From an uncultured Clostridium sp. (lineage in GTDB: Bacteria; Bacillota; Clostridia; TANB77; CAG-508), in contig USEI01000024.1 in assembly GCA_900553685.1 (NCBI GenBank), positions 1 through 22,728 on the forward strand: 22,728 nucleotides of DNA, given 5' to 3'. The position numbers and the translations under genes were made by a program. Under the pieces are notes generated by a model that saw nothing but the letters and a program-made list of their open reading frames with translations, did no database searches and had not been told where the DNA came from. Positions 1-9,322 of the stretch are shown piece after piece. Each line of letters starts with the position of its first letter. Positions within the stretch are counted from its first letter, which is position 1.

Positions 1-930
1 TTACTTACAATGGCTAGAGGTAGTACAAGAAGCCAAGAAGTAAATGAGCTTACAAAACAAATAATTTCTGAAGCAGTTGCAGAAGAATATGCTGCTTTAG
101 GTATAACAAATAATGTGGAAAGTTTGTATACGAGAGATGAGAATGGTGGAAAAGTTAATATTGCTGAAAATTACTTGGGAAGAACTAAGAAAGAAATGCC
201 TACAATAGGTTCTTGGTACAAGAGAATTTGTAGAAAGGCACAAGAAAATGAGAATCAAGATTATCGTTTTCATTATAGTTATTTGGTAAAAGTTATGAAA
301 CAATATGTTAGAGAATACCAAGGTCAAATGGCTTATTTTGATGGACAATCAACATTCGAACTATTAGATGGTGTTCCTTTCATAAATATAGATATTTCAC
401 AACTTGAGGAAAGATTTGCAAGACCTCTTGCACAACAAATAATGCTTTCTTGGGTTTGGGAAAAATATGTTAAGAAAAATAGTGAAGATAAAGCAAAGGC
501 TGCTAAAAAGAGAGTTTTAGTTGATGAGGCTTGGATGCTTTTACCATATCCAGAAGCTGTTGATTTCTTAAATACAATGGCTAGACGTGCTAGAAAAAGA
601 AATGTTTCTCTTGCTGTTATTTCACAAAAATTCCAAGATTTTTATGAAAAACAAGAAGTTCAAGCGGTTTTAACTTCATCAGAAACAAAATTATTCCTAG
701 CTCAAGATAAATCAGAAATAGAGTACTTAAGAGAAGTATTTAAACTTAGTGAAGGTGAAGCTGGATTTTTGATTACATGTAATAGAGGTGAGGGACTTTT
801 AAAAGTTGGTGGAGATTCAGCAATACTTGCAATTCAACCAACTAAGAAAGAATTTGAATTCGTTGAAACAAACTTAACAAAACAAGCTGCATTAGAAAAA
901 GCTAGAAGAGAAGCAGAAGGAAAACAATAA
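1..930 (+). CDS. VirB4/TraC-type secretion ATPase, C-terminal part (5' partial)
   Basis: The reading frame is open from base 1, so the ATG at 10 is probably internal and the true start lies outside the window. The visible 309 residues are the C-terminal part of a VirB4/TraC-like AAA+ ATPase, which in known systems powers assembly and substrate transport of type IV secretion or conjugation machines at the inner face of the membrane. What shows this: the segment FINIDISQLEERFARPLAQQ followed by a Walker B-type strand RVLVDEAWMLL (Asp-Glu near residues 175-176), then ARRARKRNVSLAVISQKFQD, a layout typical of VirB4 C-terminal domains. The Walker A lysine must lie upstream. The gene is followed 13 bp later by a VirB6-like gene, the usual partner. 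Its function class is secure. Whether the system is conjugative cannot be told here. Confidence 0.9.
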   Translation, partial: LLTMARGSTRSQEVNELTKQIISEAVAEEYAALGITNNVESLYTRDENGGKVNIAENYLGRTKKEMPTIGSWYKRICRKAQENENQDYRFHYSYLVKVMKQYVREYQGQMAYFDGQSTFELLDGVPFINIDISQLEERFARPLAQQIMLSWVWEKYVKKNSEDKAKAAKKRVLVDEAWMLLPYPEAVDFLNTMARRARKRNVSLAVISQKFQDFYEKQEVQAVLTSSETKLFLAQDKSEIEYLREVFKLSEGEAGFLITCNRGEGLLKVGGDSAILAIQPTKKEFEFVETNLTKQAALEKARREAEGKQ

Positions 931-943
931 AAGAGGATTTTAT

Positions 944-2197
944 ATGAAAAAATGTATAAGCTGCTTATTAGTGGTTTTAATGATTTTTAATTTCATATTT
1001 TGTAATGGTGTTTATGCAGAGCCATCAGGAACTGCAACAGATTCTGAAGAAACGGATCATCCACTTGGAGGTTCTGCACCAATAAGTAATGAAGTTTTAG
1101 GGGATTTAATAGAAGAGGGTGAAGTTTCGCAAACTCAGGATAGTGAAACAAAAGTTGCAACAAATGCATTAAGTTTTGGAACATCTATTATAGGTTTTAT
1201 TACTGGCATTTTGGCAAGACTTATAAATGTTGCAATAGCTTTACAAATTGATTTGATTTTAGCACAAATAACATATTCTACTGAAAATACACCGCAAGAA
1301 ACAGATAAATTTAATTATTTTTTTACTATTGATAGAGCTGTATTTAATAGAGTTCCGCTATTTAATATAAACTATTTTAATACAGATCCAACTTATAAAG
1401 TTGGTGATGTTGAAATAAATGCAAGTAATAGTAATATTAAAATTAAGGAAGGTATTACTGGTGTTTATTATATTTGTAGAATAATAGCAATGGCGATAGG
1501 ATTACTTGTATTAATTTATATTGGAATTAGAATGGCTATGTCTACTGTAGCTTCAGAACAAGCAAGATATAAAAAAATGTTAGTAAGCTGGATAGAAAGT
1601 ATAATAATAATGTTTCTTATGCTTTATATTATTAGTGCAATAATAACATTTGGAGAAATTGTTACAGGAATATTTTATAATATTAGATGTCAATTATTAG
1701 GTCAAACTATAGATGGAACAGCACAAGAATTTGATATTTTTGAGGATACAATAAGAGAAACAACATTACAAATGGTATTTGACGGATCAGGATTAGAAGT
1801 TACATTATGGTCTATAATATATTGGTGTTTATTATTTATGGAGATTAAATTTATTTGGCTATATATGAAAAGACTACTAATGGTAGGGTTCTTAATAATT
1901 ATTTCTCCATTAATAACAATAACATATTCAATTGATAAAGCAGGAGATGGAAAAGCACAGGCGTTTTCTACTTGGATGAAAGAATTTTTAGTAAATGTTC
2001 TAATACAACCATTGCATGCATTAATTTATTTGATATTTGTATTAACAGCAAATTCTATTGCTGCATCTTCTCCATTAGTTGCTTTAGCATTATTAATGGC
2101 AATGGGAGCAGTTGAAAGAATGGTAAAAGTCGTATTTGATATGAAGGGACTTGTAACATTAAGGGGTGTAAATAAATTTATGAAGAAAGAAGGATAA
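944..2197 (+). CDS. VirB6/TrbL-like channel protein, short form (paralogue a)
   Basis: This 417-residue polytopic membrane protein begins with a Sec-type signal peptide (residues 1-25, ending VYA). An amphipathic/hydrophobic stretch follows at about 76-106, then the extracytoplasmic motif FNRVPLFNINYF at 134-145. Membrane helices lie near 172-200, 212-240 and 286-372. The helix region carries IYIGIRMAMSTVAS and SPLITITYSIDKAGDGKAQA (about 321-340), the hallmarks shared with the four larger paralogues downstream. VirB6/TrbL proteins form part of the inner-membrane channel of type IV secretion systems. Unlike paralogues b-e it stops shortly after the last helix, so it looks like the minimal core version. 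A good AGAGG ribosome site precedes the ATG. It has neither of the two Cys residues shared by c, d and e (it has QPLHALIYL and SWIES instead). The family call is by motif and context; the exact family was not searched. Confidence 0.82.
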   Translation: MKKCISCLLVVLMIFNFIFCNGVYAEPSGTATDSEETDHPLGGSAPISNEVLGDLIEEGEVSQTQDSETKVATNALSFGTSIIGFITGILARLINVAIALQIDLILAQITYSTENTPQETDKFNYFFTIDRAVFNRVPLFNINYFNTDPTYKVGDVEINASNSNIKIKEGITGVYYICRIIAMAIGLLVLIYIGIRMAMSTVASEQARYKKMLVSWIESIIIMFLMLYIISAIITFGEIVTGIFYNIRCQLLGQTIDGTAQEFDIFEDTIRETTLQMVFDGSGLEVTLWSIIYWCLLFMEIKFIWLYMKRLLMVGFLIIISPLITITYSIDKAGDGKAQAFSTWMKEFLVNVLIQPLHALIYLIFVLTANSIAASSPLVALALLMAMGAVERMVKVVFDMKGLVTLRGVNKFMKKEG

Positions 2198-2200
2198 TAT

Positions 2201-3376
2201 ATGAATGACAGAAGTAAAAGAATTAAAATATTTTTAATTTTTTTGATAGCATTATTCTTCTGCGCTCTATGTTTATTAATTGTTTTGCAATATTATTTAA
2301 GAAAACAAGATGCAAATAGTAATAACAATGTTAGTTTTGTGACAGAAGAAACTTCTCCTCAAACAATAGAAGATGTTATAAAAAAGTATGAATCTGAGTT
2401 TATAAAGCAGGATGGAAATACTATTTATGTAATATTTGCTAAAGATTTATATGATGAAAATGGAAATAGCAATAAAGATTTTTTTTATAATTTAGCTAAT
2501 GACTTAACTATATTTTTTCCCTTAGAAAATTTCGAAGTGATTGATGAAGAGAAAAAAATTGATTTAATGGCAGAATTTAATACTGAAACTGACTCACATA
2601 TTATTCTTATCAACAATTTAGAAAATTTTTATGAACAATCTGATGGAAATTCATATACTAAAGTGGAAAAGTCAGAAATAGTTAAGCCATCGGCATTATA
2701 TGTCCAGAATGGATATTTAGAAAGATTAGTTTCTAACCAAATGTTTTTATCAAGTATAAAAGAATATTTGGATGAAGGAAAAGAATCAGAAAATGGGTAT
2801 ATTAGTTATGAAAATGGAACTATTAAATTAAAACTTGCTCCAAATGATTCTGTAATGAATATTATTTTTTCTGAAGATTATGGATATAGTATACTTACAG
2901 ATGTAGAATCTGATATGCCTTTAACAAAAATATATGAGTTACATAATGACAATACATTTGGAAGTTTGAGTGATGGATATTTAGGATATAGAAGTAATAA
3001 TTTATATTATTTCTTTTATGGTGATGAAACATCTGTATATGGATATTCATATAGAAGAAACGATACTTTTGAAAAATTATTAGAAGAGTATTTAAATAAT
3101 AAAGATTTAGATAAATTTATCACAAAACTTTCTGAAAAAATGCTATCTTATGACGTTTTAGAATATGATAAAGATATAAAAAAAGCTACTATGATTTTTC
3201 CAACACGAGGAATTGAAATAAAAATAGAAGACAATAATCCTAAAGGGATAACTTTATATAGCAATTATTATTTTACAGATATGACAAAAGAAATGGTAAA
3301 AAATGGTAAAATATCTTATAGTACAGATGATTTAGTAGAAAAGTATGAAATCCAAAGAAGAGAAAGTAGTAAATAG
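2201..3376 (+). CDS. single-pass membrane protein of unknown function, paralogue of the next gene
   Basis: I do not recognise this 391-residue protein. A short basic N-terminus (residues 1-10) is followed by one membrane segment at about 10-30 and a large acidic, probably extracytoplasmic domain, so it looks type II-anchored. The ATG lies 3 bp after the preceding stop, with AGGA at 2191-2194 inside the end of the upstream gene, suggesting translational coupling. It is clearly paralogous to the next gene: EDVIKKYESEF matches KDVIEYYESTY, GYLGYRSNNLYYFFYGDE matches GVIGYKGNEMYVFFTNEE, and RGIEIKIEDNNPKGITLYSN matches KGIEIKLNYDDISGILVYNN. Its place between two VirB6-like genes suggests an accessory surface or periplasm-like-space subunit of the same machine. 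That role is inference only. Confidence 0.85.
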   Translation: MNDRSKRIKIFLIFLIALFFCALCLLIVLQYYLRKQDANSNNNVSFVTEETSPQTIEDVIKKYESEFIKQDGNTIYVIFAKDLYDENGNSNKDFFYNLANDLTIFFPLENFEVIDEEKKIDLMAEFNTETDSHIILINNLENFYEQSDGNSYTKVEKSEIVKPSALYVQNGYLERLVSNQMFLSSIKEYLDEGKESENGYISYENGTIKLKLAPNDSVMNIIFSEDYGYSILTDVESDMPLTKIYELHNDNTFGSLSDGYLGYRSNNLYYFFYGDETSVYGYSYRRNDTFEKLLEEYLNNKDLDKFITKLSEKMLSYDVLEYDKDIKKATMIFPTRGIEIKIEDNNPKGITLYSNYYFTDMTKEMVKNGKISYSTDDLVEKYEIQRRESSK

Positions 3377-3407
3377 AAAATTGATTTTACTAGGGAAGGA
3401 ATAATAG

Positions 3408-4940
3408 ATGAAAGAAGAACAATATAAAGATTACAATAAAAAAAACTATAAAAAAACAATAATAGTTTTATTTGTTGTAATCTTTATATTACTTTTATGT
3501 CAATTCTTATTATCAACTTTAAGTAAAGAACAAAAAAATAATGAACTTTCTTATAGTAGTTTAAGAAGTGTAAAAGATGTAATTGAATATTATGAATCAA
3601 CTTATATATCAGAGTCAGAAAGTGAAGAAACTGGATATTATTTAGATATTTTTTTGAAGTTCAAAGTATTGCCTTATGATGAAAATGATAATAGTAACGA
3701 AACTTATTATAATACTTTAATAGAAGAAGTGGCTAAAGTAATTAGATATCAAAGTTTTAAAATGATTGATTTAGAGAATGAAATTACAGTAAAAGTTGTA
3801 TGCGAAAATAATAAAATTGAATCAATTATAATTAATGATATTGAAGATTACTTTATATATATGGATTCACAAATTAGTATGAAAAAGTATGTAGAGATAA
3901 AATCGACAGAATTTGTTATTAATTCACCAATTTTGCAATCATGTATAAATAATAACTGGGACAATAATATAAATTTTGGAACGAGAGAAAGTATTTTTGA
4001 TGAATATTATATATATTTTGATGAAGGAATAAAAGTAAAAACAATTCAAAATAAGATATATAATATAATTTTCAATAAGAAATATGATGAAAACGTAATT
4101 AACGACTTATTTCCAGGAATAGATTTAGCAAATGTAGAACTAACTCTTGGAAAACCTAGTTTTGAAGACGAGAAATTGGGAGTTATAGGATATAAAGGAA
4201 ATGAAATGTATGTATTTTTTACAAATGAAGAGATTTCTATATACAGAAATCCAGATGTAGATATTGAAGATTTTTTTGAGTTATCAGATAGATTTATAGC
4301 TGAAAAGATAGACTTTTTAGACTTTATGAATGAACTTACATATATTTGGCCAGATTATAGTGAATATGAGTATACAGAAAATACAATGTTTATTGCATAT
4401 CCTCTTAAAGGTATAGAAATTAAGCTAAATTATGATGACATAAGCGGAATTTTGGTGTATAATAATATTAAGAGTACTTTGCCTAGAATTCAAGAGTATT
4501 TAGAAAATACGAACTTTGTTTCAAGACTACAAATAGATGCAGTATTTGAAGCTGAAAAAAGAAGAGCAAATAAGATTATAGAGCAAACAGAAAAATGCAA
4601 TGAATTTAAGGAAAGTTTAGAAGATAACCAAAAAGCTTTGATTGGGGAAAGTTTTAGATATGAAATATATCCAATGACAGATATAAATGAAAATATCTAT
4701 GGTATGAAATTTATATCTTTATCAGAAGATAATCCAGATAGAGAGTTAAATGATAGTATGGATTATTATATGTGGATTAATAATGACAATTTTATATATT
4801 CAAAAAAAGGAAAAGGAATATACATATATAGTCTAATAGATGGAAGTGTAAGAAGATTACTAGAAGGAAATGATACATACGAGTTAAAAGAATATGATAA
4901 CGGAATATTAAAATATGATGATAAACAAATTAATGTCTAA
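3408..4940 (+). CDS. single-pass membrane protein of unknown function with extra C-terminal tail
   Basis: This 510-residue protein has a basic N-terminus, one membrane segment at about 17-38 and a large extracytoplasmic region. Residues up to about 355 are a diverged copy of the preceding gene product, sharing the DVI-x-x-YES start, the GYKGN-x-MYVFF centre and the KGIEIKL element near 334-340. A further 150 residues are absent from the shorter paralogue: a charged helical stretch (VFEAEKRRANKIIEQTEKC) and a beta-rich end with YMWINNDNFIYSKKGKGIYI, SLIDGSVRRLLEGND and NGILKYDDK. That end resembles one or two blades of a propeller-type repeat, though this is only a resemblance. The start is supported by AAGGA at 3396-3400. 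The duplication and operon position suggest a partner role with the preceding protein in the secretion complex (inference). Confidence 0.85.
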   Translation: MKEEQYKDYNKKNYKKTIIVLFVVIFILLLCQFLLSTLSKEQKNNELSYSSLRSVKDVIEYYESTYISESESEETGYYLDIFLKFKVLPYDENDNSNETYYNTLIEEVAKVIRYQSFKMIDLENEITVKVVCENNKIESIIINDIEDYFIYMDSQISMKKYVEIKSTEFVINSPILQSCINNNWDNNINFGTRESIFDEYYIYFDEGIKVKTIQNKIYNIIFNKKYDENVINDLFPGIDLANVELTLGKPSFEDEKLGVIGYKGNEMYVFFTNEEISIYRNPDVDIEDFFELSDRFIAEKIDFLDFMNELTYIWPDYSEYEYTENTMFIAYPLKGIEIKLNYDDISGILVYNNIKSTLPRIQEYLENTNFVSRLQIDAVFEAEKRRANKIIEQTEKCNEFKESLEDNQKALIGESFRYEIYPMTDINENIYGMKFISLSEDNPDRELNDSMDYYMWINNDNFIYSKKGKGIYIYSLIDGSVRRLLEGNDTYELKEYDNGILKYDDKQINV

Positions 4941-4962
4941 TATTTTAGAAAGGAAGTAGAAT

Positions 4963-7900
4963 ATGGTGCTATTAAAAAAGAGTTGCGAAAAAATTATATT
5001 AATAATTATAACAGTATCTATATTAATAATGTTTTTAGCTACTCCAGCATCTTATGCTAAACTGGATTTAAAAGAAGGAGAGTTTTATTATTCAGGTACT
5101 ACAAAAGGTACATATACGGTTAAAGAGGGAATTTTTGCGTGGCTTCTTGATAATATTGGACAAATTGCTGACTGGTTATTGGGAATTATAACTATGGGCT
5201 TCAGAATGGTATTTGTTGGATGGACAGCTTTAATAGAAAAATTGTTGACTTGGGGATTAGAATCAACAGTTGGAGTTAATGTTGCTGGTGAAGAAGTAGA
5301 TGGTATGAGTAATACAGATTTAACTTCCATAACAGATTCAACTAATAATTTAACTGTACAAGCTATAGTATATAATAGAGTTCCTGCATTTGATATTAAT
5401 TTTTTTGATCTATCAAATGAGTATGATAAAACAGTAAGTGGGACAGGGAAAATTTTAATATGTGAAAAATGTAATAAAAAAGTTGCAGAATGTTGTAAGC
5501 AAGAAGGCTCAACTTTCACTTGTTGTACGGAGTGTGGAGGAACATGTGATGCATGTCATAGATATATGTTAGCATTATTAAATGCAGAAGATCCAGATGG
5601 TATTGATCCTATAGTTCTTCAATTAAAGAAAATTGTAGCAACTTGGTATTACATTTTAAGAATTCTTTCAATGGCAATAATGCTGGTAGTACTTATAGGT
5701 GTTGGTATTAAAATGGTTGTATCAACAATAGCCTCAGAAAAAGCTGTTTACAAAAGAATGCTAGTTGATTGGCTTGTTGGAGCAATTATTGTATTTTCTA
5801 TACATTATATAATGTTATTTATAATAAATATAAATGAATCTTTAGTAGATATAATATCTGAGTCTGCTGATAATGTGAATAGCGTTCAAATGAAACAATT
5901 ATCAGAAAAAGCAGAGGGAGATAAAGGAGTAGAAAAAAGTAATGAAGAAATAGAAATAGACATATATGAAGCTGTAAGAACTAGAGCTTATGATCCAAAA
6001 CTTACAAATGGTTTATCAGGTATGTTAATGTATATGACTTTAGTTTATTTTGCAATTAGATATTCTATTGTTTATATACAAAGATACTTAACAGTTTTAG
6101 TTTTAACACTTATGGGTCCACCAGTTGGTGTAGCATATGCTCTACAAAAAGTATTAAGTGGTAAATCATCAAGTTTAAAAATTTGGATGAAAGAGTATGT
6201 AATGAATGTAATCATACAGAGTGTTCATGCAATTATTTATGGTGTGTTTATTTCATCAGCTTTAATATTATCATTACAATCAATTCCTGGAATTATTGTT
6301 GCATTAATATTAATGAATTTCAGTTTAAAAGCAGAATCTACTTTTAGAAAAATATTTAAATTTGGCGATGGCGATAGTTTAGTAGGACATACAGCAGAAG
6401 CTGGTAATGCAGAAAAAATGAAACAAAACTTAGATACAGCAGTTGGTTTATATGCTGGTGCTAAACCACTTGCTGGAGCTTTAATGAATTCTCCATATGG
6501 AAAAGCTGTTAAAGGTGTTGGAAAAGTTGCGGCTGCAGGTGGTGTACTAGGAATTGCAGGAGCTGTAAAAGTTGGAAAAGGAATAAAAAATAAAATTACT
6601 GGAGGAAATGGAGATAATAATCAAATAGATTCTTCACCTAGCGATAGTGGAAATTCTAACTCACAAGATTCAAGTGGTGGAAGTAATTCAAGTGACGGAA
6701 AACCAACTTCAGGAACTTCTTCAACTGGGGCTCAAGTTAATGCAAGAGGAATTCCAGTTGAACACACTTCTATGGCAACATTAATGGAACAAGGAGAAGG
6801 AAAGTTAAGAGCGGATGTAGAAGCAGCATTAAGTGAAGTAAATGCAACAAAACCAGGAACTATTGAAAGAACTGCTGCTGAAAAGAAATATGAAGCAGCA
6901 ATGAAAGAATATACAGCATATAAAGAAAAAGGATTTCCTTCTACAAAAGATATAGTAAAAGGTCATATAGAACAATTAGTTGATATAGAAAATCATTTTA
7001 GCTTTACAAAAAATGCTAAAGGAAGCTATTTATCTTTAAGCAATTTAGGAAAATTAAAAGATGGTGTATTTGGAACAAAATATTATGATGCGATGAAAGG
7101 TAAAATGATTTCAAATGGTGACGGATTATATAGTCAATTAGGAGCTAGCAAATTACTTGGATTTTCTGATGAAGATAAAAAATTACTTAAAGAGCAAATA
7201 TTAAATCCTATGAAAAATGGTCTAGGCGGAATGGCAATGATGTTCTTTGGAGCAGGAACATTGATTGCACATCCTACGTTAGGCATGGGACTTTTAACAG
7301 CTGGTTCAGCTTTATCAGGTAAGACATTTAAAAAACCTTCAAAAAATAAGAAATATAAAGGAAGATATGGATTTTCTAGATTTTCAACTCCTTCTATGAT
7401 AGATGTTCAAAAATCAGCTTTATCAAGAGCAAGAAGAGAAATGAATAGTGTAATGGCTAGTAAGCTTAAAAATGATCATCCAGATTTTTATAAAGAATTA
7501 CAATCAGGACTAAAAAAAGATTATGGATCAAAATTCAAGAAAAACTTTGCTAATTCAGCAAAAGCAATGGGTGGTACAGCTGCAGCAGGATTAGTTGCTG
7601 GGGCAGGAATAGCAGCAATACCTTTAGCTGGAGCAGGAATAGCAGGAATGTTTACAGGAAGATTTATTGAAAATACAGCATTAAGTGATAATTTAAGTAC
7701 AATTAATAAACATTCAGTAAAACAGATGAGAGAACAACAACAACAATTTGTAAAAGATGCAATGACATATCAAAGTAATCTTGTTATGGCCAGAGCTGGT
7801 TTGATTAAAAATGGATATGATAGTAATTATGATGAAAAAGCTATGGCAGAATTAGGATACAAAAGAGATCCAATAACAAAAAAACTTGTAAAAGTTGAAG

Positions 7901-9303
7901 ATACAGCTATACAAAAGCAACTTGATTATTTACAACAAAAATTAGTAGAAAAATATGCTTCTGAAGGTAAAGATTATGATCCAACTACTGGAAAAGTTAT
8001 AGATAGACAACATTTAGGTGATAGTGGTTCTGCTTCAGGTATTCAAAATGGAGATATACAAATTTTTCAAAAGAAAAAAAGCAGGAAATTAACAGATTCT
8101 GATATAAAAAATATTAACAAAGTTATTGATAATATGTTAGATGAAATGGATGTATCGCAGATTGATTTGAATGATGATACGAATAGAAATAATTTTAAAG
8201 CATTAATTGAAGGCAAGTTAAAAGATGCTAATATTATTGCAAAAAATGAAAACATAGGAAAAGGTCAAGAAGATAATATTTTAAATGCAATTAAAAGAAG
8301 AAAAGAATTTAATGAAAAGAAATTAGGGGTTATAGCTGATGAAACATTAAGAGATAATCCAGAGAGAAGTAGTATAGAAAAAGCTTTCAAAAAAGTATCC
8401 AAAAATAAAACTGATATTAAATTATCAGATATTTTAGAACAAATGAAAAAAGATTTTATAAAGCAAGAAGAAGGATCTCAAGATGGACTAGCGAGAAAAA
8501 CTAAAGAAGAAAAAGAAAAAATAGCAAAAAAGGCAGATGAATATATTAAAAGTATAAAAAATAGTAGTAATGACCAAATAAAAGATTATGTTGATACAAT
8601 GCAAATTTCTGATATGGTTACTTCAAAACGAGGAGACAGAGCAGAATATGCAGAGCAAACATTAGAGATAAAAAAGAAAAAAAGAGCAGAAAAGTTAAAT
8701 CAAATTTTAAATGTAGATATTGCAGATCATGATTCAGCAGATAGTATAATAGATTCTTTAAAAGAAGGAAAAGCACTAAGATATAATGAGGATGAAATTA
8801 TTTCACTTACTCCAGATGATGCTAGTGAAATTGTTCAAATGTTATTGATGAGAAAAGAATTAGAAAGTATTAATGATTTTACAAAAGAAGAATTAGAATT
8901 GAAGAAAGGTTCAAATTCATATAAAGATGCTATAAAACAAAAAAGTGCTAAAACCGTCGAGTTTTACGAAGAAAAATTAAAGTATGAGAGAGAAAAAAAT
9001 AGTATAGAGAACTTTAAAAGAGAAAATCGAGAATTATTTGATAATAATGGAGTTGCAAAATCAGGAACAGCACTTGATGATGGTATACAAGAATATTTGA
9101 AAAAAAATCATTTAACAAGTGATAAACAAATAAGAGAAAATTTAGATGATATCAAAATGAGAGAGAGTAAATTAAATAGTCAAAGAAAAGAAATAGAACA
9201 AAAGATAGAAAGTAGAAGAGTTGCAATGGAATCTGCTGAAAGAAATGTTACTTTGGCAGGACCAATAGCAGATATAAAAAAATTTATAAACGACAATTAT
9301 TAA
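4963..9303 (+). CDS. giant VirB6/TrbL-like protein with Cys-rich insert (paralogue b)
   Basis: This is a 1446-residue protein. In order: a signal peptide (about 1-32, ending SYA); a hydrophobic stretch near 58-95; the motif YNRVPAFDINFFD just before a cysteine-rich block at 167-199 (nine Cys and a His, in CxxC and CC pairs); the VirB6-like membrane core (TWYYILRILSMAIMLVVLI to the FRKIFKFGDGD end near 468); a Gly/Ser/Asn-rich linker at about 547-590; two Gly/Ala-rich hydrophobic segments near 755-786 and 869-900; and a highly charged, probably coiled-coil C-terminus to 1446. VirB6 proteins line the inner-membrane channel of type IV secretion systems. A usual VirB6 is about 300-450 residues, so some 970 residues are extra. 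AGGA at 4951-4954 supports the ATG. Whether the tail is cytoplasmic or exported is unknown. Confidence 0.8.
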   Translation: MVLLKKSCEKIILIIITVSILIMFLATPASYAKLDLKEGEFYYSGTTKGTYTVKEGIFAWLLDNIGQIADWLLGIITMGFRMVFVGWTALIEKLLTWGLESTVGVNVAGEEVDGMSNTDLTSITDSTNNLTVQAIVYNRVPAFDINFFDLSNEYDKTVSGTGKILICEKCNKKVAECCKQEGSTFTCCTECGGTCDACHRYMLALLNAEDPDGIDPIVLQLKKIVATWYYILRILSMAIMLVVLIGVGIKMVVSTIASEKAVYKRMLVDWLVGAIIVFSIHYIMLFIININESLVDIISESADNVNSVQMKQLSEKAEGDKGVEKSNEEIEIDIYEAVRTRAYDPKLTNGLSGMLMYMTLVYFAIRYSIVYIQRYLTVLVLTLMGPPVGVAYALQKVLSGKSSSLKIWMKEYVMNVIIQSVHAIIYGVFISSALILSLQSIPGIIVALILMNFSLKAESTFRKIFKFGDGDSLVGHTAEAGNAEKMKQNLDTAVGLYAGAKPLAGALMNSPYGKAVKGVGKVAAAGGVLGIAGAVKVGKGIKNKITGGNGDNNQIDSSPSDSGNSNSQDSSGGSNSSDGKPTSGTSSTGAQVNARGIPVEHTSMATLMEQGEGKLRADVEAALSEVNATKPGTIERTAAEKKYEAAMKEYTAYKEKGFPSTKDIVKGHIEQLVDIENHFSFTKNAKGSYLSLSNLGKLKDGVFGTKYYDAMKGKMISNGDGLYSQLGASKLLGFSDEDKKLLKEQILNPMKNGLGGMAMMFFGAGTLIAHPTLGMGLLTAGSALSGKTFKKPSKNKKYKGRYGFSRFSTPSMIDVQKSALSRARREMNSVMASKLKNDHPDFYKELQSGLKKDYGSKFKKNFANSAKAMGGTAAAGLVAGAGIAAIPLAGAGIAGMFTGRFIENTALSDNLSTINKHSVKQMREQQQQFVKDAMTYQSNLVMARAGLIKNGYDSNYDEKAMAELGYKRDPITKKLVKVEDTAIQKQLDYLQQKLVEKYASEGKDYDPTTGKVIDRQHLGDSGSASGIQNGDIQIFQKKKSRKLTDSDIKNINKVIDNMLDEMDVSQIDLNDDTNRNNFKALIEGKLKDANIIAKNENIGKGQEDNILNAIKRRKEFNEKKLGVIADETLRDNPERSSIEKAFKKVSKNKTDIKLSDILEQMKKDFIKQEEGSQDGLARKTKEEKEKIAKKADEYIKSIKNSSNDQIKDYVDTMQISDMVTSKRGDRAEYAEQTLEIKKKKRAEKLNQILNVDIADHDSADSIIDSLKEGKALRYNEDEIISLTPDDASEIVQMLLMRKELESINDFTKEELELKKGSNSYKDAIKQKSAKTVEFYEEKLKYEREKNSIENFKRENRELFDNNGVAKSGTALDDGIQEYLKKNHLTSDKQIRENLDDIKMRESKLNSQRKEIEQKIESRRVAMESAERNVTLAGPIADIKKFINDNY

Positions 9304-9322
9304 AATGAAAGGAAAACGAGCT

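Noticed and set aside
97..348. Minus-strand open frame within the VirB4-like gene
   Set aside because: It lies antisense inside a well-supported coding region, has no ribosome site and a composition typical of an antisense shadow. The other minus-strand frames inside 993-14180 and 20263-21592 were rejected for the same reason.
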